NCBI GenBank assembly: GCA_027854065.1
Contig: JAQGEF010000008.1
Location: 62,001-126,000, forward strand
Direction: 5' to 3'
Origin: Polluticaenibacter yanchengensis
Lineage (GTDB): Bacteria > Bacteroidota > Bacteroidia > Chitinophagales > Chitinophagaceae
DNA: 64,000 nucleotides
In this document: one piece after another, positions 28,155-37,032 of the stretch
Position numbering within the stretch: position 1 is the stretch's first letter
How the letters are laid out: each line of letters opens with the position of its first letter
Translations under genes and position numbers: made by a program
The notes under the pieces: model-generated
Databases searched by the model: none
Told to the model about the DNA's origin: nothing
What the model saw: the letters and a program-made list of their open reading frames with translations, nothing else

Positions 28155-28934
28155 TTAATTTCTGTTTTTGATTTTTGTTACTCCAATAATAACGCCAAAA
28201 TTTCCGTCGGTTTGAATCCAGTTTTTCTCGGGTAAATATGTTCGGGAAACAAAACCATCTAAATATAACGCATTCCTGCAACCCATTTTTTTGAAATAGT
28301 TGGCGAAGTCATAAAAACTGATTGCTGTTTTGGACATGGCGAACAGAATGGTGTTATCCGGCAAAATGCCAACTCCGTTCCTGATGTTTAAATTGGCGGA
28401 CCCTTTTTTTAAGGCCGGATGGATTTTCCCATTTATAACCAGCATGGGGCCGGATTGGGTGGCATATTTTATGTTTCCGTTTGCAACAAATTTATCGGAG
28501 GTTGCTATGAATGGTTTATTGTCTGCGGTAAGGTAAAAAACGCCGTTTGGTTTCAGGTAAAAATTGCCGTGTCCTGTTTTTGTATTAAGCACTGTTATTT
28601 GTTTGTGGTTTTCTATGTAAAGCCCAAGTGGTGCATTGCTTTGGGTGTACATACCGGCGTTCATGGCAAATACTAATGTACTATTGTTTTTTGTCAGCCA
28701 GTTTTTCAGGTTGAGAATACTTTTGAAAATACCGTTTGAATCATTTTTCCAGTAGAGTTTTACACTTTGTTGATGTGGGTTGGCAATATATGTTACAAAG
28801 GGTTGTGCAGTATCAACCACTTTTTGGGCAAGTATTGGGCTAACACTTAAAAGAAAGATGAGGATGGCTGAGAATATGGTCTTAAGGGACTGGTTATAAA
28901 ATGCAGGGATTCTGTTATAATGTATAGATGTCAT
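28155..28934 (-). CDS. phosphodiester glycosidase (NAGPA/DUF2233)-like secreted protein
   Basis: A 259-residue protein with an N-terminal signal sequence (about 18-36, ending PILAQ) and the NAGPA-like fold. Signatures are VFAMNAGMYTQSNAPLGLYIENH, PNGVFYLTADNKPFIATS, ATQSGPMLVINGKIHP, and CRNALYLDGFVSRTYLP. The mammalian relative removes GlcNAc from phosphodiesters; bacterial members have unclear substrates. It should act in the periplasm. It stands first in the operon with the helicase and PdeM, which is functionally puzzling. The long N-terminus before the hydrophobic segment suggests a later start is possible. Confidence 0.85.
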   Translation of the reverse strand: MTSIHYNRIPAFYNQSLKTIFSAILIFLLSVSPILAQKVVDTAQPFVTYIANPHQQSVKLYWKNDSNGIFKSILNLKNWLTKNNSTLVFAMNAGMYTQSNAPLGLYIENHKQITVLNTKTGHGNFYLKPNGVFYLTADNKPFIATSDKFVANGNIKYATQSGPMLVINGKIHPALKKGSANLNIRNGVGILPDNTILFAMSKTAISFYDFANYFKKMGCRNALYLDGFVSRTYLPEKNWIQTDGNFGVIIGVTKIKNRN

Positions 28935-29489
28935 TGGATAGACGGTTTTGCTATTGATTGCTTTAATGATAATGCTGTTTGAGTTAAAATTATGAAATTA
29001 TATTTTAGGTTTTCGTATGGCTTAATAGAATTGAATATGCTGACTGGCTGCGGTATGCGATGGTGCCGACGCAGGAGGCAGTGTATTTTTTGCAGGGCTT
29101 TTAAGGAATAATGGCTTCTACAGGAATTCCTGCAAAAATACACCGAGCGCAGCGGAGCCATAAGCACGCCGGACATGTGTTGAGTAAAGTGAATGATGAT
29201 GAGAGCCCCCCCCAATGAAAATGTCTGAATTTTATATGTCATTTTGATTTTTTAAGGTTTTCGTTATGGCTGTTTAAAAGAAATGAGTATTTTTTAAAGG
29301 TTTTCGAAAGTCGTTTTTCTGTTTTTTATTCTCCCTAACTTTACTATAGTTATGAACGACTATCAATACATATTTCTGATGTCTGCTTTGGCTATGGATT
29401 CTCTACTTCGATAGCAGGTTATTGTATTGTTTGCTTTTCTTCCTATTTTATTTTATTCAAATTTTTATTTATTTTAATTCATTGCAATT
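28935..29489. other. intergenic region before hppD with a repeat island
   Basis: No gene is seen in 555 bp. It holds the full-length repeat at 29046-29172, a run of eight C at 29206-29213 and a very AT-rich 150 bp in front of hppD. Confidence 0.5.
29046..29172 (+). repeat. GC-rich hairpin repeat, full-length copy
   Basis: GGCTGCGGTATGCGATGGTG at the left and GAGCGCAGCGGAGCC...AAGCACGCCG at the right. The inner stem is GTGTATTTTTTGCAGG (29081-29096) with CCTGCAAAAATACAC (29129-29143). The loop sequence differs from the other copies. Confidence 0.85.
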
Positions 29490-30626
29490 ATGGAAACAGT
29501 TTTGCCATTGAACAAAGAGCAGGTAGCTGCTACGCCGGATTTTCTGCCATTGGAAGGTACGGACTATGTTGAATTTTATGTAGGTAATGCCAAACAGGCG
29601 GCTTACTATTATATGAGTGCTTTTGGTTTTCAGGCTTTGGCGTATTGCGGGCCGGAAACGGGGAATAAGGATTTTGTGAGTTATGCAGTGCGTCAGAATA
29701 AACTGACTTTTGTGTTAACTACGCCATTACGTATTAATAACCCAATTGCAGACCATATTTATAAACATGGCGACGGTGTTAAGCACCTGGCATTAAAAGT
29801 AACGGACGCGCAATATTCATGGGAAGCGACTACCCAACGTGGCGCAAAGAGTGCTATGGAACCTAAAACGCTTACTGACGAACATGGTTCTGTAACTATT
29901 TCGGGTATTCATACTTATGGTGATACGGTGCATTTGTTTATTGACCGCACCCAGTATAATGGTGTTTTTATGCCGGGTTTCCGTGCATGGACAAACCCGC
30001 ATTTTCAGCCTGCATCTACCGGTTTGTTGTATGTGGACCATTGTGTGGGTAACGTTGGCTGGAACCAGATGAACCCCTGGGTGAAATTTTATGAGGATGT
30101 GATGGGTTTCAGAAATATCCTGTCATTTGATGATAATGATATTTCTACAGAATACTCTGCCTTAATGAGTAAGGTGATGAGTAACGGTAATGGTTATGTG
30201 AAATTCCCGATTAATGAGCCTGCTGAAGGCAAGAAAAAAAGCCAGGTAGAAGAATACCTGGAATTTTATAATGGAGAGGGCGTTCAGCATTGTGCGCTTG
30301 CTACGAAAGATATTGTGGCTACTGTAAGGGATTTAAGAAGCCGTGGCGTAGAGTTTTTAATAGTGCCGAATACTTATTATGATGATTTGCTGGATCGGGT
30401 GGGGCATATTGATGAGGATCTTGAGCCACTGAAAGAATTAGGTATTTTGATAGACAGGGATGATGAGGGTTATCTGCTTCAGATTTTTTCTAAGCCGGTT
30501 GAAGACCGTCCAACGCTTTTCTTTGAAATTATACAACGCAAGGGTGCAAAAAGCTTCGGAAAGGGGAACTTTAAGGCTTTGTTTGAAGCACTGGAAAGAG
30601 AGCAGGAGAATAGAGGAAACCTGTAA
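29490..30626 (+). CDS. hppD: 4-hydroxyphenylpyruvate dioxygenase
   Basis: A 378-residue Fe(II) dioxygenase that converts 4-hydroxyphenylpyruvate to homogentisate in tyrosine breakdown. Two vicinal-oxygen-chelate domains are present. The iron ligands are His184 (YVDHCVGNV), His267 (GVQHCALATKD) and Glu346 (LFFEIIQRKG). The C-terminal GKGNFKALFEALEREQ is typical of the active-site helix. No other tyrosine pathway gene is next to it. A terminator follows about 80 bp downstream. Confidence 0.96.
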   Translation: METVLPLNKEQVAATPDFLPLEGTDYVEFYVGNAKQAAYYYMSAFGFQALAYCGPETGNKDFVSYAVRQNKLTFVLTTPLRINNPIADHIYKHGDGVKHLALKVTDAQYSWEATTQRGAKSAMEPKTLTDEHGSVTISGIHTYGDTVHLFIDRTQYNGVFMPGFRAWTNPHFQPASTGLLYVDHCVGNVGWNQMNPWVKFYEDVMGFRNILSFDDNDISTEYSALMSKVMSNGNGYVKFPINEPAEGKKKSQVEEYLEFYNGEGVQHCALATKDIVATVRDLRSRGVEFLIVPNTYYDDLLDRVGHIDEDLEPLKELGILIDRDDEGYLLQIFSKPVEDRPTLFFEIIQRKGAKSFGKGNFKALFEALEREQENRGNL

Positions 30627-30703
30627 GCGTGCATTTTGGTTATTAAAGATTTTAGTGATACAGGATGACAGAGGATTTGCGTTTCGCAGCTCTTCTTGAA
30701 TAG

Positions 30704-30736
30704 CAGGTGGGGCTTTAAGCTTCACCTGTTTTTTTT
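30704..30736 (+). terminator. terminator downstream of hppD
   Basis: Stem CAGGTG/CACCTG with an inner GCTT/AAGC extension, followed by eight T. Confidence 0.8.
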
Positions 30737-30800
30737 ATATAGTTTCTGAAATAATAAAGGCTGTAATGGGTACTAAAGAGAATGCTAATGTTGGGAAATT

Positions 30801-30838
30801 AAAAAAGCGCTGAATTCATTGCTGATTTCAACGCTTAA
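30801..30838 (-). terminator. terminator of the first tRNA-Phe unit
   Basis: On the minus strand, AAGCGTTGAA/TTCAGCGCTT with one wobble pair, followed by six T. It begins a few bases after the tRNA 3' end. Confidence 0.75.
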
Positions 30839-30842
30839 TTTG

Positions 30843-30915
30843 TGGTGTGGGCCGGGATCGAACCGGCGACACAAGGATTTTCAGTCCTTTGCTCTACCGA
30901 CTGAGCTACCGCACC
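30843..30915 (-). tRNA. tRNA-Phe (GAA), copy 1
   Basis: A 73-nt cloverleaf. Acceptor arm GGTGCGG/CCACACC, D arm GCTC/GAGC, anticodon arm AAGGA-CTGAAAA-TCCTT with anticodon GAA, T arm GCCGG-TTCGATC-CCGGC, discriminator A. The CCA end is not encoded. The acceptor has a C-A mismatch at pair 5-68, shared with copy 2. Confidence 0.96.
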
Positions 30916-30918
30916 TTT

Positions 30919-30992
30919 ACGGAATTTGATTTTTTACAACCGTTTTCCGTTGATTGGAGTGCAAATATAGACGCCTTTTTTGAATGCGCAAA
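30919..30992 (-). promoter_or_regulatory. promoter and leader hairpin of tRNA-Phe copy 1
   Basis: On the minus strand, TTTG (30992-30989), 19 nt, TATATTTG (30969-30962) is a consensus promoter. Between it and the tRNA lies a leader with the 6-bp stem ACGGAA/TTCCGT (30919-30924 with 30945-30950) and an inner TTG/CAA pairing. Confidence 0.8.
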
Positions 30993-31056
30993 TTTTTTCT
31001 TCCTTTTTTTGAATATTTATTTTATCAGCTTATTTCTATTCTTAATTTATTAATAT

Positions 31057-32640
31057 TTAATTGGTTGTGATTTTGGACAATGTATTAAATGAGCCTGATA
31101 TATTTAATTTTGTAATTATGTATTCTGTATTAGATATCTTCTTGAGGTCATTCACAATATAAAAGGGCGCTTTCTCTACGAATATTTGTTCTTTTTTATA
31201 TCTTTTGCCATTATTGTCAATAAAAGTATATACTAGTATGCATCCAAGCCCTTGTAAGGTAGCAACTTCCTCCCTGGTTTCGTCCAGGTTTTTATCATGG
31301 TCATTATACAGTACATAGAGCCCTTCTGGTTTGGATATAGTTGAAAATGAGGCTAGAATACCTCCAATGTTAACAAATTTTTGTTTTTTGTTGACTTTAA
31401 CAAACCAGTTTTGTTTATTGTTTTCAACTTCCATTATATAAATATTTCCAAAGTGTGACTCTTGGTATTGATTATCTGGATTCGTACTGAATTCTGACTG
31501 ATTTCTTCTAAAAGTTAATATTGTATTTTCTTCGGCAAAAATTTTAATTTTACCGTCATTTGAAATATCTACTTGTTGTATTTGGGTGAGTTGAAAAAGC
31601 CTGCTGCCTCCTCTATCTTCAGATTTACTATTTTCCCTTTCGAGTATAATCTTACTATCAAAAGGAAAAACACTGCCACTATTATTTATAGTAATATTAT
31701 CAATGTTACTTAAGTTTAGCGTAAAAAAGCCTGCCGGTAATTTTTCCAAATTGGTATAATACAGTCCACATAATACAATTGTGCCATTCTTTTCTCCAAA
31801 CTCCATTCGGGTATTTATATTGGTGAATGCAGAGTTCTTCTTTTGAAAATTCAATTTAACGGATTTGCTCTTACTGTTATTTCCGAAAATAATAAGCTCA
31901 TGTTTGTCGGGATTGTCTTTTTTTTCTTTTATGTGGTCAATTAATACGAATAGATTGCCTTTAGCATCTGTTTTTGTTTTTAATACTTCAATTTCGTTTG
32001 CAGGGTAGGGGATCTCGAGCTCTTTATTCCATAGATTATTCAGGTTGTCATCAAAATTTGCAACGTAAATTTTTTGATTATCTTTTTTTCCTTCCGGTTT
32101 GATAATGTAAGTTACCGATAAGTCGCTTTCTGATTCGTTAGTGTAAATATCAAATAAAGGGGCTTCTTTCGGACCTCTATAAGTGAACTCTTTAGGTTTA
32201 TATCTTTTAGCTTTAGACTCATTAATCAGCTCAAAACTTTTTGGGAATAAATTATTATTCTTAGTGTCTATTTGTTTTGCAAAAAGGAGCGTCGCATCTT
32301 TGCTGATCCTATCTGAACAATAGAGTATGTAGTGCTTGTTGTTGATGCTTACTGTTTTGATAAATTCAGATTTTCTTTCATTATCATCAAAATCTACTTT
32401 CACCTGGTTGGTAGGTGTCATTGTTTGGATGTTATATCCTTGTATTCCAAAGCTGTTTTTATTAATTTCTAATGTTACAAAACCATTGGTTTTATCTCCG
32501 ATTAACCCGTATTTTTTGCTAAATACTTCGCTCTTTTCTCCATCTTTTATTTTTAATGCTGTTTGTGCAAATACACCAAAGGAAAAACAATAGGCTAATG
32601 TTGTAATTGATACTTTTTTCAATGCGTGAACGATGCTCAT
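31057..32640 (-). CDS. secreted protein of unknown function between two tRNA-Phe genes
   Basis: A 527-residue protein with a signal peptide (about residues 1-25, ending GVFAQ) and a long beta-rich mature part with many short repeats of YIL/IYIMEV-type strands, as in a propeller or similar fold. I do not recognise the family. It is Lys/Asn-rich and more AT-rich than its neighbours, which could mean recent acquisition. It lies between two tRNA-Phe units whose homology runs into the last codons of this gene. The ATG at 32640 is the first; it precedes a normal n-region (HALKK). Confidence 0.75.
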   Translation of the reverse strand: MSIVHALKKVSITTLAYCFSFGVFAQTALKIKDGEKSEVFSKKYGLIGDKTNGFVTLEINKNSFGIQGYNIQTMTPTNQVKVDFDDNERKSEFIKTVSINNKHYILYCSDRISKDATLLFAKQIDTKNNNLFPKSFELINESKAKRYKPKEFTYRGPKEAPLFDIYTNESESDLSVTYIIKPEGKKDNQKIYVANFDDNLNNLWNKELEIPYPANEIEVLKTKTDAKGNLFVLIDHIKEKKDNPDKHELIIFGNNSKSKSVKLNFQKKNSAFTNINTRMEFGEKNGTIVLCGLYYTNLEKLPAGFFTLNLSNIDNITINNSGSVFPFDSKIILERENSKSEDRGGSRLFQLTQIQQVDISNDGKIKIFAEENTILTFRRNQSEFSTNPDNQYQESHFGNIYIMEVENNKQNWFVKVNKKQKFVNIGGILASFSTISKPEGLYVLYNDHDKNLDETREEVATLQGLGCILVYTFIDNNGKRYKKEQIFVEKAPFYIVNDLKKISNTEYIITKLNISGSFNTLSKITTN

Positions 32641-32925
32641 AATTTGGTTCTATTTAATGAGATGTAAGTTACAGATTTTGTTTATATTTCCTAATTTCTG
32701 GTAATTTTAATGATTTTATTTTTCTGGTATTTGAATATTGTTTAATTGATATTTAAAGTAGTCGTTTTGTAAATCCATCTGAGGTGGAAACTAAAAAGAG
32801 GCTAAATAATATCGTGTATCTGGATGGATATTCGCGGATTAGATGTACCCGTGAAATCTTATCTGTATAATAAAATAGAAAATATTTTTAGAAGGAAAGG
32901 ATGTGGGTGAAGAGATAGTGCAAAT

Positions 32926-32959
32926 AAAAAAGCGATCATGATTTATGTATCATAACCGC
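32926..32959 (-). terminator. terminator of the second tRNA-Phe unit
   Basis: On the minus strand, the stem GCGGTTATGAT/ATCATGATCGC has mostly paired bases and is followed by six T. It is unrelated in sequence to the terminator of copy 1. Confidence 0.7.
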
Positions 32960-32972
32960 CTGGTTTAATCTG

Positions 32973-33045
32973 TGGTGTGGGCCGGGATCGAACCGGCGAC
33001 ACAAGGATTTTCAGTCCTTTGCTCTACCGACTGAGCTACCGCACC
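32973..33045 (-). tRNA. tRNA-Phe (GAA), copy 2
   Basis: Identical over all 73 nt to copy 1, including the GAA anticodon, the discriminator A and the C-A mismatch in the acceptor arm. CCA is not encoded. Confidence 0.96.
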
Positions 33046-33319
33046 TTTCGAAAGTTTGGTTTTTAGAAACCGCCTTTCGTTGATTGGAGTGCAAATATAG
33101 ACGCCTTTTTTGAATAAGCAAACTTTTTACTGTTTTTTTTGAATAATTATTTTTTCGGCTTGTTTTATTGCTTACTTATTAATATTTAATTACTTGTGAA
33201 TTTAAGATCCGGTGTTCAAATTTCCTGTTGGGGCATCCGATAACAAGCTATTAATGTGTTTGGTAGCAACTGAGTATTGCGGGTATTTATTGCTACAATA
33301 TTAAGTACTATTGGTTGAC
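33046..33319 (-). promoter_or_regulatory. promoter, leader hairpin and decayed flank of tRNA-Phe copy 2
   Basis: Promoter TTTG (33122-33119), 19 nt, TATATTTG (33099-33092), the same as copy 1. The leader hairpin is CGAAAG/CTTTCG (33049-33054 with 33074-33079) plus GGTTT/AAACC (33058-33062 with 33067-33071) and a TTAG loop. Further out, homology to copy 1 continues through ATTAATATTTAATT, which in copy 1 is the stop region of the 31057-32640 gene. The rest of the region to 33319 has no gene. Confidence 0.75.
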
Positions 33320-33769
33320 TTAATGATCGTTGATTTCCGGTTCAACCAGTTTTTTCAATTTCTCCAGGGATTCCTGCCAACCTAAATAGCACATTTCAGC
33401 CGGAATAACGGCAGGAATATTTTCCTGGATAATTTTGATTTCAGTACCACAAGATACTGCGGTAAACCAAATGCTTGTGATCATTTCGTCTTGTAAATTG
33501 GGGTCGTCAAATTTATCAGTATGCTGAATAAATTTGTTTGGCTCAATCATTATAAATTGTCCGCCAAATGAATGCGCATTACCTGTCGTAAAGTTTGTAA
33601 ATGATATCTTGTATTTGCCACTAACTGTAAAATCCATTTCGTGAACGGTTGCTAAGAAGCCATAAGGAGGCAGCCAGGCAGCGTAAGCAAGAGGATCAGA
33701 AAAGGCACGAAAAACTTTTTCCGGTGATGCCACTAAAATTCTGTGCAGTGTTACTGTATTATTTGCCAT
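33320..33769 (-). CDS. SRPBCC/AHSA1-domain protein
   Basis: A 149-residue START-like (AHSA1) protein: VTLHRILVASPEKVFRAFSDPLAYAAWLPP at the N-terminus, a beta-rich core (FTVSGKYKISFTNF, HSFGGQFIMIEPN) and a C-terminal helix with GWQESLEKLKKLVEPE. Members bind hydrophobic ligands, and the ligand is unknown here. The frame is open 63 bp further upstream, but MANNTVTL at 33769 matches where family members start. It is a single gene. Confidence 0.87.
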   Translation of the reverse strand: MANNTVTLHRILVASPEKVFRAFSDPLAYAAWLPPYGFLATVHEMDFTVSGKYKISFTNFTTGNAHSFGGQFIMIEPNKFIQHTDKFDDPNLQDEMITSIWFTAVSCGTEIKIIQENIPAVIPAEMCYLGWQESLEKLKKLVEPEINDH

Positions 33770-34107
33770 CTTTAAACTATTTACAAATTGCTTTGAATAA
33801 TATTTTCTAAAGAATGAATCACTGAATATCAATCATTCATTCTTTATTTTATCAGTTTTATTATAATCTCCTCAGGTAATTTATCTCAGAATGCTATACT
33901 CAAATATAAAAATTAAATGGTTCATATTTCAGTTTCCTGATATATTATTCAGGTATTACAAATAAAAACAGTATGGGAAATGTTAATAGTTTCTGATAGT
34001 CCTTAGTTGTTTTTTAACAGTTTCTGGCATTGTGATTGTACTATATAAAGCGACAAACACTTTTTGCTTGGCTTCTTAAGTTAAGTATCACCTTAAAATG
34101 ATATGTT

Positions 34108-34437
34108 ATGAAAAGAATAAGTGTAATAGTTTTAGTGATGTCAGTTTTGTTTATAGGCTTCATGTCATTTATGAAATTTGATGGTGCAAAAATTAAAGGA
34201 AATATTATACCAGTAGATGGTGCTGTTCAGGTATGGGCCATCAATAACACCGATACATTGCGGACTAATGTTATCAGTGGTTCATTTGAATTTGCATTTG
34301 TAAAACCTGGCGTTTATAGTGTAATGATAGAAACAAAACCTGAATATAATCCTTATGTAAAACCAGGTGTCACCGTTACAGAAGGACAGGTTACAGAATT
34401 GGGAAATATTCAGTTAGAAAGAAAACCTGTAAAGTAG
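34108..34437 (+). CDS. small membrane-anchored protein with carboxypeptidase-regulatory-like fold
   Basis: A 109-residue protein with an N-terminal hydrophobic segment (about 3-22) and a short beta-sandwich-like domain: IKGNIIPVDGAVQVWAINN, GSFEFAFVKPGVYSVMIETKP, VTVTEGQVTELGNIQL. The pattern (G.i.P......v.a....... G.f.f..v.PG.Y.v) is that of a carboxypeptidase regulatory-like domain. The function is unknown. It lies upstream of an oxidoreductase gene on the same strand. Confidence 0.75.
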   Translation: MKRISVIVLVMSVLFIGFMSFMKFDGAKIKGNIIPVDGAVQVWAINNTDTLRTNVISGSFEFAFVKPGVYSVMIETKPEYNPYVKPGVTVTEGQVTELGNIQLERKPVK

Positions 34438-34499
34438 GGTTTGTTTTTCTGATTGATATAAGGTACTCAATGTATATTTGGGTACCTTATTTTTTTAGT

Positions 34500-35534
34500 A
34501 TGGACCAATCAATGAAAGCGGCATTTTTAATAGGAAAGGGAGAGGCTTCCCGCGCATTTGAAATCAGGGAAACGCCTGTGCCATCCAATTATCCACCAGA
34601 TTATATCCTGATAAAAGTAGAAGCATTTGGACTGAATTATGCTGATGTAACCGCCAGAATCGGCAATTACCGTGACGCCCCGCCAATGCCGGCAGTATTA
34701 GGTTACGATGTAGCAGGTGAGGTCATAGCTGTTGGCAAAGAAGTTACTATGCATGCCGTTGGTGATAGGGTGGTAGCCCTTACGAGATTTGGCGGTTATG
34801 CAGAGTATGCTGTTACCAATCAAATGGCTGCTGTAAAAATAAGTAAGGAAGACGATGTCGTACAAATGCTGGCATTAGCTACGCAGGGAGCAACAGCCTG
34901 GTATTGTGTGGAAGAGTCAACAACTATATACCAGGGTGACAAGGTATTGGTGACCGCGGCAGCGGGTGGTGTAGGCTCAATCATTACGCAACTGGCAAAA
35001 AACAGAGGTGCGGAAGTTTATGGGATCACCGGTAGTGCTGAACGTGGAGAAGTTGCTAAGAGCCTTGGTGCAAAATATGTGATAAACAGGAATACAGAAG
35101 ATGTTTTTGAGGCATTTGACCGATTAAGCAACGGGCATAAAATAGATGCGATGTTCGACAGTGCCGGCGGAAAGTTTGTAAAAAAAGGATTAAAGCATTT
35201 AGCCCCCTGCGGTAAGTTTGTATCTTACGGAGGTTCCAGTGCGGGGGATGCCCGTAATATTTTTCAGATGATCCCTTTTGCGCTATCATTCGGTTTTTAC
35301 AGCCCTATTCCGTTTTTAATGAAGAGCCAGTCTTATATAGGTGTGAACATGTTGCGTGTTGCAGATTTTAAACCACAATTGATCCATTTATGTATTTCCA
35401 GCATTTATGAGCAATATAAAAGAGGCAATATAAAAATATTACCCGGGAAAATGTTTGCTATATCGGAGCTGGCAGAAGCGCACACTGCCCTGGAAAAATC
35501 AAAAGTTGCCGGTAAGATAGCGGTAAAATGGTAG
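34500..35534 (+). CDS. zinc-independent medium-chain (MDR) oxidoreductase, quinone-reductase-like
   Basis: A 344-residue MDR-superfamily enzyme. It has the GroES-like N-terminal domain (ILIKVEAFGLNYADVTARIGNY, AVLGYDVAGEV) and the NAD(P)-binding domain with AAAGGVGSIITQLAKNRGAEVYGITGSAE. The C-terminus is HTALEKSKVAGKIAVKW. It lacks the structural and catalytic zinc Cys set, as in quinone oxidoreductases. The substrate is not readable. The frame is open for 10 codons upstream; I use the ATG at 34500, and 34512 (MKAAF) is equally plausible. Confidence 0.88.
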   Translation: MDQSMKAAFLIGKGEASRAFEIRETPVPSNYPPDYILIKVEAFGLNYADVTARIGNYRDAPPMPAVLGYDVAGEVIAVGKEVTMHAVGDRVVALTRFGGYAEYAVTNQMAAVKISKEDDVVQMLALATQGATAWYCVEESTTIYQGDKVLVTAAAGGVGSIITQLAKNRGAEVYGITGSAERGEVAKSLGAKYVINRNTEDVFEAFDRLSNGHKIDAMFDSAGGKFVKKGLKHLAPCGKFVSYGGSSAGDARNIFQMIPFALSFGFYSPIPFLMKSQSYIGVNMLRVADFKPQLIHLCISSIYEQYKRGNIKILPGKMFAISELAEAHTALEKSKVAGKIAVKW

Positions 35535-35610
35535 TGTATTATTTATTTTTATTATTTGAATTTGTGATAAGTGGTTACTGCTTTTATTAGCAGTGCGCTA
35601 ACTTTACATT

Positions 35611-36897
35611 ATGAAACTCAAAGATTCTATTAGTCTGGCATGGAGCACCATATCTAAAGATAAACTGCGTACCGGTATAACGGTAAGTATTATAGCGTTA
35701 GGCATTACTGCTTTAATAGGTATATTAACGGCTACAGAATCGATGAATCAAAGCCTGAAAGAAAGTTTCAGCGCAATGGGGGCCAACGGGTTCACCATTC
35801 GTTATAAAGAACGCAATATGAACTTTGGCGGAGGAGGCAGTGAAGTGACCAAAACCACAAAATCCAAGCAAAAGAAACGAAAATCTAACCAGGGAAAGAA
35901 GATTACTTACCAGGAAGCGGTAGCTTTTAAAAAGCAATACACATTTCCGGCTACGGTAAGTGTTTCTGCCAGGGGAAATTTCTCTGCCCTGGCGCAATAT
36001 TATGACGGTACAAAACTATATAAGACGAACCCTAATGTAGCATTACAGGGCAGTGATGAAAACTACCTGGAGTTAAATGGATATAAATTAGGATCGGGCA
36101 GGAACTTTACTGTACAGGATGTGAATTCCGGCAGAAGTGTCGCCATTATAGGATATGATATTGTCAGGAAATGTTTTAACGAAAATGCAGCCCTGGCAAT
36201 CGGGAAAACTGTACTGATAGATAATATTCCCTACCAGGTGATCGGCACTTTAGAAAGCCGGGGGGCCAGTGCATTTATGGACCTTGATAATATAGCCATT
36301 ACTACTTATAACACCTTACGCCGCGTGAGTACTATTACCGGGTCTTACTCAATAGGTATTCTTGTAAAAGATTATAACCATCTGGAGCAGGCAATAGGGC
36401 AGGCGACAGGGCTGTTCAGGGGTGTAAGAAAACTGGAGGTATCCGAAGAGAGTAATTTTTCAATGGAGAAATCCGATGCTGTTGCAGAGCAGATGATCGG
36501 TTACCTGGGTGGCATTACTGCTGCTGCCGGTGTTATAGGATTTATTACATTATTTGGTGCAGCCATAGGCTTGATGAACATCATGCTGGTAGCGGTTACA
36601 GAACGTACCAAAGAAGTCGGGTTGGTAAAAGCTATCGGCGGCACCAAAGTAGCCATTCGCCGCCAGTTTATATTTGAGTCCATTTTCATCAGCCTACTGG
36701 GCGCACTGTTCGGCGTTATTTTCGGGGTATTAATAGGTAATGGATTCGGTATGTACTTAGGTACGGGTTTTATTATGCCCTGGGGTTGGATAGTAATGGG
36801 TTTTGTACTGTGCTTAATTACCGGTCTGTTATCCGGTGTTTACCCTGCCAATAAAGCAGCCAAATTAGACCCGATTGTGGCTTTGAGATACGAATAG
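35611..36897 (+). CDS. ABC transporter permease of the MacB/FtsX type
   Basis: A 428-residue permease. Its N-terminal membrane helix (TGITVSIIALGITALIGIL, about 22-40) is followed by a large periplasmic MacB-like domain (about 45-290) with the RSVAIIGYDIVRKCF motif. Three C-terminal helices hold the FtsX-type signature VTERTKEVGLVKAIGGTKVAIRRQF. It should work with an ATPase subunit, which is not next to it. The family exports peptides or lipoproteins or acts as a mechanotransmitter. A low-complexity K/S-rich stretch sits near residue 85. Confidence 0.9.
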   Translation: MKLKDSISLAWSTISKDKLRTGITVSIIALGITALIGILTATESMNQSLKESFSAMGANGFTIRYKERNMNFGGGGSEVTKTTKSKQKKRKSNQGKKITYQEAVAFKKQYTFPATVSVSARGNFSALAQYYDGTKLYKTNPNVALQGSDENYLELNGYKLGSGRNFTVQDVNSGRSVAIIGYDIVRKCFNENAALAIGKTVLIDNIPYQVIGTLESRGASAFMDLDNIAITTYNTLRRVSTITGSYSIGILVKDYNHLEQAIGQATGLFRGVRKLEVSEESNFSMEKSDAVAEQMIGYLGGITAAAGVIGFITLFGAAIGLMNIMLVAVTERTKEVGLVKAIGGTKVAIRRQFIFESIFISLLGALFGVIFGVLIGNGFGMYLGTGFIMPWGWIVMGFVLCLITGLLSGVYPANKAAKLDPIVALRYE

Positions 36898-37032
36898 TTG
36901 TTGTATGGAAGGCAATTGGTTACGGCTGATCAGTCTTAATGCATTTAATCATGCGGATATCCTTATCAGTCCTTTATCCTTTTAATAATACCAATATAGA
37001 CAATACTGCGATAGCAATATTGCAAATGGAGG

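Noticed and set aside
28931..29242. 103-codon frame on the minus strand
   Set aside because: It lies across the hairpin repeat and its codons are explained by the repeat modules; no protein-like pattern.
30843..30915. Loss of function of tRNA-Phe because of the C-A acceptor mismatch
   Set aside because: Both copies share it and all other arms are intact, so it is more likely a tolerated or lineage-specific feature than decay.
30801..33319. A tRNA-targeted integrative element between the two tRNA-Phe genes
   Set aside because: There is no integrase and no mobility gene, and the repeats are whole tRNA units with promoters rather than short att sites. A segmental duplication explains it better.
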